This document shows positions 51,501-60,500 of a stretch of DNA of 64,000 nt, piece after piece. The notes under the pieces were generated by a model. It had not been told where the DNA came from, did no database searches, and saw only the letters and a program-made list of their open reading frames with translations. Every line of letters begins with the position of its first letter. Positions within the stretch are counted from its first letter, which is position 1. The stretch is from Benincasa hispida (Eukaryota; Streptophyta; Magnoliopsida; Cucurbitales; Cucurbitaceae). The stretch is taken from NCBI RefSeq assembly GCF_009727055.1, contig NC_052353.1, forward strand, positions 60,993,371 through 61,057,370, in the 5' to 3' direction. The position numbers were made by a program, and so were the translations under genes.

Positions 51501-54500
51501 CTCGTCTTTGAGAGATGAGGATGCTTGGGAATAAGCTATCTCTTTGAAATCCGTGAAACAAACCTGGGTTTTTATGTCTATGCTAATTCCCATGCAAAAA
51601 ACCCTCCAACCAAACAATCCCTTAGGTGTTGATTCTTTTGTGGATGGTTTGTCATACAAAAAACTTGAGCTATCTGAGAACTTTTAACTTCCACAACAAG
51701 GCAAAGATCAAATCACTCCAGGAAATGGATTAGTTTCACAAAGAAAAAGAGGATCTACATGAGAGCGGTTCAAAAGTAATAGGGTTCCAAAACGAATATC
51801 CTCTCTCCCTGGCAACAACAAAACTCTCCAAGCGTTGATAGAAGAACAATAATGAAGGAGAGGTCGAGATAAAGGTTTTTAATATGATATGTGAATGCAT
51901 CTGTGACCCTAAATTCTTGGCCTAACTCAAGAACTCATGCTACAACTTTCTAAAGTGAGAAATTAAGGTATATGGTTTTTTTTTCAGACACCCAAAGTAG
52001 AAATTAGGGTATATGCTGGTAATAAGGAGGGAAGAGAATTGCAATATATCAAGAATACCAACAATATATCACGGTATTGGTAAAATATAGATGGTTTTNN
52101 NNNNNNNNNNNNNNNNNNCCCCTATTGTTACCAAACCTCCAATTTTACCAATAATATTGCCGATATTTTGGCAATAACTATTGATAATATTTCGCCCCTA
52201 ACTGTGACATGAATAATTTTGTTTCATTTTAAAAAGAAAAACAAAACAAAACACAAAAAAAAACCCAAAAAAAAAAAAATCATATTTGAGATTAAGAATT
52301 TGAGGTAAAGAATCTAACCTCCAAGGCTTTTATGACACCCTCAAGTTCTGTTGCCTTCTTAGACCACTCCTCGGAACTTTCTTTGTAAAGTTCAACAAGT
52401 TTATTGACCTACAAAGTAAATTAAAAACCCAATGTCAGGATCACTATTTAATCTCTTTGCTTCCAAATGATAACCCCGTATAAGAGCAAATTTAACGGCA
52501 TTGGGATGTAATAAAACACTAATTTCAAGATATATCAGAAAAATTAATTTCACATATTTCTATATGAAATCAATTGGAAATGAAATTTCTTTTCAAGACC
52601 CAAAGGTACCTAGATCTTACGACACACCAGTTTGAAAATATGAACTCAAATCCACCTATGCATTAGCAGCTAATAAAAAAAAAATTAAATGATAGAAAAA
52701 TCTGACTTTCACATAGAAAAATTAAAGAATACAAGTGCAATCAAAGCCTAAGAAAAAAGAATAATTAATAAACAAGTAAAATGTTAAACCTCACAAGGTT
52801 CTAGCCTAGATGCAGGCACCTGACAAGAAAATTAAGCACATAATGTTTGTTGCATACAGGGAGACTTAACCACTAATGTCCCCGATGTAAATGGACGAAA
52901 GCTCTAATGGTCAAATAATTAGCTTCATCCAAGCTCCATAATTTTTAAGTCATATCACATGTTAGAAAATCATCCGACTAAAATCATAGGAATATTCAGT
53001 CATCTGAAACCTAAAAACGGAAAAGAGGAAGGTTTCAAGAATCATTCCTTGGCTCCCCAAGTCCTATTGAATTCCCTACACAAGGTGCACTGTTAAGTGT
53101 CTTTTCAAAAGAAGAAGAAATACTCCAAATCCTCCTAAACAAAATACTGATCAAGGGCATAATGCCAATGACGTTCCTCGTGTCAAAGCAAATCATAAGA
53201 CATTAAGTTAACATCTACAGAAGAAAAAGATCAAATGAAAGAGTACGATAGTTGAAAATGGTAATCTGCTATCAAGTACAGCCAAGGCTAGTAAATGCAT
53301 ATGTTGACCCTTGAGCCCCTAAAAATTGTTAAGGAGAAAGTGTCCCTGTCTCACCCACTAGTTTCCAATGATACTATCAAAAAGGAGGATTCCTTCGACT
53401 CTCAACTATATGTTGGGGTTCTCTCATGCTGTATTCGGGCTTAAAATTAATGAATAAATGTTAGATTTGGGGGATCAATTGTGATAAGGAGAAACTCGTG
53501 AGCCAGAAAAGTAAAGCAATTACAGTCAAATTCAAGTTTTTTTTAAAAGGAAACAAGGTTTTTCATCGATGAAATGGAAAGAGTCTAATGCTCAAAATAC
53601 AAAGGAACGGAATAAGCAAAATAACGAAAAATACAACTAAATGAAGCCCTTAACTAGACAAAGCCAGTGAAGTAAAGCAATTACAAATTTACGATCAAAT
53701 ACAAGCCATAATGGAACAAATTGGCTCTTGAACGAAAACCACAGAATCTGAAACTATGAGAACAACCATGTGTAGCAAGGACAATGCAAAGTAGTGCAGA
53801 AAGATACTTCAAGAACCAACGGAAACTGAGATACTTCAAAAACCAACTGAGACTGAGACTTCAACACTGCTTCAAGAATCTTGAGACAAAAGATCCTTCC
53901 AACCAAAAACTTCCATCAAAGGAAAAACTAGCAACTCTAAGGTTTTAGAGCATTGGCAGCGAATGAAGCTTGAAAATGAAGCCAAAACAAACTGACATGC
54001 TTGGATCTCAATAAAAAACACCAAGATGATATAATATCCCGCAGCAACTTCTGCCAACAAGAGAATGACTTCAGGTATTTCAACTCCTATAACTTCTATT
54101 TATAACCACATACACTAACTAATCCCTAACTAATTACTCTTATGCTCCCTTATTAATATCATACTAATATCCCTAACTAGGACCCTTAGATTACCCCACC
54201 CTTTCAAAACACTTTGTCTTTAAGGTGTAAAGCACCAAAAAATACACATATACTGTAAACCCGCGAATCTCATTTAAGCAAGTTAGGTCAAACTTGGATA
54301 ACAAGGAGAACAGGTGAATATTCCAAGAAGGAAGCTTGCCCCTGTCTCCTCAGCTTCTCGACTAAATCATTCCAGACTTTGGAAACCTTTTCTCAAGCAT
54401 TTTGCCAGAAAACGAACTTCCTTCATTAATAGATGGACAGCTACAAAAGATAGACAATCAATGGAAAGAAGAAATCTTAGTCTCTTAGAAGTTTTTGACT

Positions 54501-57500
54501 CCTCTGATGGCCAGTTTAAAGAGAATTTGAGCTTTATCAGACCAAGAGCAACAGAAACCAACCCAGATTTACTGGAGGCTTGTTGCACAAAAATTCAAGT
54601 CCCTTTTTCCTCCTCAAGTTCTGATAACTCCTCACTTGCTTTCAAACAGTTCAAGCACTCAAACTTCACCATCCCTAACTCAAATAGTAATTTCTTGAAA
54701 GGTTCACCTTGTTTCCCCTCTCTTATACCAAGAAAATGTGATTCGGATTTAGACTCTCCATTCAGTGTAAGCAGTGAAGAATTGGAAGATTTGGAGCTTG
54801 TTTCAGCCCAAGCGGACAGTGCCCAAGAAGACCTCAATGATTTGGATCTACAGACTCTGTTTTCTAATGAAGCTGAGGTGAATAAATTGGAGCAACGCCT
54901 TTCATGCTTTTCCCCCTTGCACTCATCTGAAATTCCAGATCACTTAACATCCATTGTTAAGGATTGTGGAATTGTTCTGGTTCGAAGCATCCCCTTTCTC
55001 ATTGCCTGCAGTCCTCTATTGTTTAAAGCGCAATGAAGCTAGTGTCCTGGAATACAAGGGGGCTCAAAGATCCAAACAAAAGAATAGCTCTTAAAAGGCT
55101 CCTCAGAATCAGAATCCGGATCTGGTCTTAATCCAAGAATCTAAAAAGAGAAGTTCGATGCTGCCTTCATTAAATCTCTTTGGAGTTCTAAGGAAATTGG
55201 TTGGGAATCAGTGGAATCCTTTGGCAAATCTGGTGGCTTATTAATTATGCGGGACAAAAGCAAGGTAGAGGTAAATGAATCCCTCAAAGGTGGATACTCC
55301 TTGTCAGTCAAATGTTCTACTGTGTGCAAAAAAATTTGTTGGATCACCAATGTATATGGACCAAACGATTATAAGGAAAGGAGGTATGTATGGCCTGAAT
55401 TATTCGCCCTTTCAGCTTACTGTTCAGAGGCTTGGTGCTTAGGGGGGGATTTTAATATAACAAGATGGGCACATGAAAGGTCCCCCATTGGAATAAATAC
55501 TAAAGGGATGTGGCACTTTAACAAGTTTATTGATTCAGCCAAGTTACGGGAAATTCCCTTGTCAAATGGAAGATTTACTTGGTCCAGGGGTGGAAGGTCT
55601 TCCTCTAAATCTTTGTTAGACAGATTCTTTATAAATAAAGAGTGGGATGAGCTCTTTATTAACACAAGAGTAACTCGCCAGATCCGTCTCTGTTCAGATC
55701 ATTATCCTTTGCTGTTGAATGCAGGTACAATCGCTTGGAGCCCCTCTCCTTTTAGATTATGCAATAGTAGGATTTTAAATAAGGAGTGCATCAGATCCAT
55801 TGAGAATTCTTGGAGAAACAGCAATATGAATGGGTGGCCAGGCTTTGTCATTAACGCAAAATTGAGATCGGTTAAAGTTGCAATAAAGAGTTGGTTTACT
55901 GATTTCCAGGAAACTCAAATTCGAAAGGAAGAAGCTTTGTTAAAAGATTTAGCTGAGAAAGAGGCTCTGATTGAAATTTTGGGTTGGGATTCAGAAGTGG
56001 CCGGTTACATTTCTACATTAAAAGCTGATTTTATGACCATTTACAGACTGGCAGAAAGGGATTTCATTCAGAAATGCAAGCTGAATTGGATGAAATTGAG
56101 GGATGAAAACTCTAGATTTTTCCATCGATTCTTGGTAGCAAGGAAAAAGAAAAATCTAATCATTGAGTTGCTAAATGACCAGGGGGAGCCTCCCAAGTCA
56201 TTCCATGAAATGGAATGCCTTATTCTGAGCTTTTAACCTACCTTATACACAAGCATTCCTGGAAACAGATATTTGCCGGTCTTTTTAAATTGGCCTTGTG
56301 TCACCCAGTCGCAGAATACTTCGCTAATTGCTCAATTTACCGAAGCTGAAATTTTTGTGGCTCTAAAATCACTGGGGAAAAATAAAGCACCTGGGCCTGA
56401 TAGTTTTACAGTGGAGTTTCTTTCAAGATTTTGGTATTTGGCCAAAGAAAATTTTATAGCGTTATTCGAAGATTTTCTTGAAAATGGAAGATTAAATGCC
56501 TGTGTCAGAGAGAATTTTATTTGCTTAATACAAAAGAAAGAGGATGCAATTTCCATAAAGGATTTCAGACCAATCAGCCTCACTACCTTAACCTATAAGG
56601 TAGTTCCAAAAGTCCTCGCAGAAAGATTGAAGAAAGTTATGTACTCCATTATCGGCCCTTCCCAGAATGCCTTCATTGAAGGAAGACAAATATTAGATCC
56701 AGTGTTAATAGCTAATGAAGTGGTGGAAGATTATCGAGTAAAAAAAAGAAAGGGGTGGATTCTTAAACTTGATATGGAAAAAGCATTCGACCGGGTGGAT
56801 TGGATCATTTTAGAGAAGGTATTAATTGCAAAAAACTTTGACTCACGTTGGATTTCTTGGATTTTGGGTTGCATTCAAAATCCTAAATTCTCTATTATCA
56901 TTAATGAAAGACCTCGAGGTCATATTTTTGCGTCTAGGGGGATTAGACAAGGTGATTCTCTGTCTCCTTTTCTTTTCCTTCTAGTCAGTGAAGTGTTGGG
57001 TGCCATTCTTGACAAGCTATATGGAAATGGTCTATTTGAAGGCTTTGTGGTTGGAAAGAAGAAGATTCATGTTCCACTACTCCAATTTGCAGACGACACC
57101 CTCATATTTTGCAAATATGATAGCGGAATGCTATTAAAACTGAAAGAAGCCATTAGTCTTTTTGAATGGTACTCAGGGCAGAAAGTGAATTGGGAAAAAT
57201 CAGCCCTTAGTGGAGTCAACATAGATGAAGGAGAACTGCTACAAATGGCTGGTCTGCTCACTTGTAAGGCCGAAATGCTGCCTTTTAATCATCTAGGTTT
57301 GCCACTAGGGGGTTATCCAAAGCAAGCCTCTTTTTGGTAGCCAGTGATAGATAAGGTCCATAAAAAACTGGATAAATGGAAAAGATTTAACCTATCAAGA
57401 GGAGGAAGGACAACTTTATGCAACTCAATTCTTTCCAATCTTCCAACATATTATATGTCCTTATTCGCAATGCCAGAAAAAGTGATATCTACATTAGAAA

Positions 57501-60500
57501 GGATAATGTGAAATTTCTTTTGGGAAGGACACAAAGGAAGCAAAGCAAACCATCTGGTGAAATGGGCATTGTCACTCAGTCCTTAAGTGATGGAGGTCTT
57601 GGCTTGGGGGGACTAAAAATTAAGAATTCGGCTCTATTGCAAAATGGGGTTGGCGTTTTATGATAAGAGGAAAATTTCCTATGGAGACAAGTGATCGCTA
57701 GCATCCATGGAAAAGGCCCTTTCAACTAGCACTCAGCAGGGAAGTGTGGGAATAGCTTGAGAAGCCCATGGATTAGTATCTTGAGAAGCTGGTTAAAAGT
57801 GGAGTCCTTGGCTTCTTTTAATCTCGAGGATGGTACTCGAATCGCTTTTTGGACCGATCCTTGGATTGATTCAATCCCTTTGTCCACTCATTATCCAAGC
57901 TTGTTTAGGATCACTTTGTTGCCAAAGGGCTCCATAGCTTCTCATTGGGATCATTCGTTGAACTCTTGGTCCATTGTTTTTCATCACTTGCTTAAAGATG
58001 AGGAAATACTACATTTTCAGGCCTTGTTATTGCTTCTTTCAGGCAAGACAGTTTCGGACAGCCCTGATTCGAGATCGTGGTCTTTGGAAGCGTCAGGTAT
58101 TTTCACAATTAAATCTCTCACCACTCACCTCTCCCCTTCGTCCCCTATGGATAAAAGTCTTTTCAAGGCTCTATGGAAGACTAAAAGTCCGAGGAAAGTT
58201 AACATTCAGATCTGGATAATGCTTTTTGGGCTTCTAAACTGCTCCTCGGTCATGCAAAGAAAACTCCACTTGGCTTGTTTGTCGCCTTCTATTTGTCCTT
58301 TATGTAAAAAGGCAGGGGAGGACTTGCAACATCTCTGGTTCAATTGCCAGTAAGCTGTTGGTGGAATTTTTTCTCCAACTTTAACTTCGTTGGGGTGTCC
58401 GGAGACAATTTTAGAAGTAATGTACAACATCTTTTATTGGGTTCTCTTAAGAAGCGACCAAGGTTAATTTGGATCAATATGGTTAAGGTTCTTCTCGCAG
58501 ATTTATGGTTTGAAAGAAATCAAAGAATTTTCCATGATAAAGAAACAAGTTGGATGGATCGTTATGACTCATCGCGAAGAAATGCTTCAGCATGGTGTTC
58601 CTTAAGTAGTTTTTTTTAAGGCTTCTCTTTACAAGATCTATGTTTGAATTGGCAGGCTTTCATCTACCCAGCTATTTAGAAGTTTTGGTCAGGTTTTAGC
58701 TTTGGATTTTCATTGTATCGCTTTTCTCTTATATCTTTGGTCTTGGTATTCCTGTATGGACATGATGAGGGCGCTAAAGGGGTGTCAACCTAGTTGAGAT
58801 GCCCAAGTGCACCTCCTGATCCTTTTTGTTTTGTTTTGTTTTATTTTGTTTTGTTTTCATGCTATTTGTATAATTCTCTTATACCTTGAGCATTAGTCTC
58901 ATTTTATTTTTTCTAATAAGGAGGCTTGTTTCCTTTTAAAAAAAAAAAGATGATTAAAAGAGAAGGAAAATACCTTAAGTGTTGAGTATGAAACTTTCGA
59001 GGGCTGAACATAGAATATAGTTGAGCTTGGTTAAGGGGGGCAAAAAATTGACTAAGTATGGAAACTATGTTGGATGGGAGGCGTTTGTGTGAGGACTCAA
59101 TGGGTGATGGCCTTGTCATTTAGAGGTTAGACGAGCACCTAGAAGAGTTAGCCTTGTTGGCTAAGTGTTGATCGCATGAGGACACCAAGTGATGGTGAGT
59201 TGTGCTCGACAAGGCAAGGCATGAAGCAATGGCATGGCCGAGCGATGGTATAAGTGTGTTGTCTAGGCGATGGCATGATGCTAGGCAAGGGCGCTACGGG
59301 CTAGGAAGGCCTAGGCGTTGGCCTTGGGCAAGACCATGCAGCCAAGAGTGATATGTGATGGCCGAGGGTGAAGGAGGCCTTGCATTAAGTCCATGCGTTG
59401 GTCAAGCATGTTGAGGTTAGGAAGGTTGACATGCAGCAAGAATAGGCCTTAGGCGAGGAAGACTTGTGCGTAGGCTAGGCAAGGGGCGTGGAGGAAGGCC
59501 ATGACATTAAACGTTGGGCGCAAAGGCATGCGTTGGACGAAATGGGTATGCGCCAAGGGAGACTGGGCATTGGAAGGAGTGTGCGGTCAATTGTGGACTA
59601 TGCACCCAAGTGAGGTTAGATGTTGGGAAAAGCTATGTGACCAAGTGAGATGATAGGCGTTCAAGTGTGGCTATGCGATGAGTAGGTTATGCGGCCAAGG
59701 GGTGATGCGTTGAGTTGAGTAAACTTGGGGAACAAGGCTAAGTTGACAGCAAATCGGGGCAAGTGGCTAAATCTAGTGAAGTTTGGGCTGAAGCAAGGAG
59801 GAGGTGGGCGCACCATAAAGCATGCAAAGGAAGGCTATGCATTGGTTGAAGAGGATGAGGACACTTCAGCCACATGCAAGGAGGTGGTGGCAAGGTAGAG
59901 GTGTTGACACATGCATGGTGAAGGCATCTGGACATGCAGGGCAAGCGAGGTGTCAAGCATCGAGGGCTGTTGGGCTTCTATAAATAGGGCAGCAAGGGGA
60001 CCTCAACTCTCACAATTCACTCGTGAAAATCCAGTGAAATTTGTGTGGAAGTATTGAGAAAGGAGTGTACTAAGTGACCCTGGGCTGCCGTTCAATTTGG
60101 AGAAGTGAGGAGTGAAGAAATGGCGTTGGAAGGCAAAAGGCCCAGTTGGACGCACAGGGCAGGCGCCATCGCACACGCCCACGCCTGGCACACAGCGCAA
60201 GCGCGCATCTGGACAACATGGACGCCTATTAGCGCGCACGGCCCAGCGACCCAACGCATGCCTGCGTTGTGCATGCTGCCCAACCCCTCGCGCACACACG
60301 CCCACGTCCTGCGACCCTGTCAAGTTGCGTCTGTGCGAGGTCTGCCGTCCAACCACGGACCCAGTGCACAGACTGCTGCCCACGCCCACTAGACTGCCTA
60401 AACAACCTCAAAAGCTGTGTTTTAAGGCGTTAGACCTATTTTTGGTAAGCTAGTTATTTCAATCTAAGGATATATTTGAAGCTAAAATTGATTTATTTGA

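Larger units (their letters stand above)
54280..58947 (+). mobile_element. LINE4: youngest-looking LINE, 5'-truncated within ORF1
   Basis: 4.7-kb plus-strand LINE in the 9.9-kb intron. It starts within ORF1 near 54280, then has ORF2 from 55033 to about 58620, a 3'UTR, GAGCATTAGTCTC, the hairpin and an A tail at about 58938-58948. Relatively few lesions are seen: two frameshifts early in ORF2, in-frame stops near 56234, 57338 and 57508, and later frame changes. Catalytic motifs are intact. Confidence 0.9.

Noticed and set aside
60003..60453. Overlapping long frames on both strands (95-128 codons)
   Set aside because: They result from high GC content, which removes stop codons. No domain or codon pattern is seen, and the region lies in a gypsy-type LTR.
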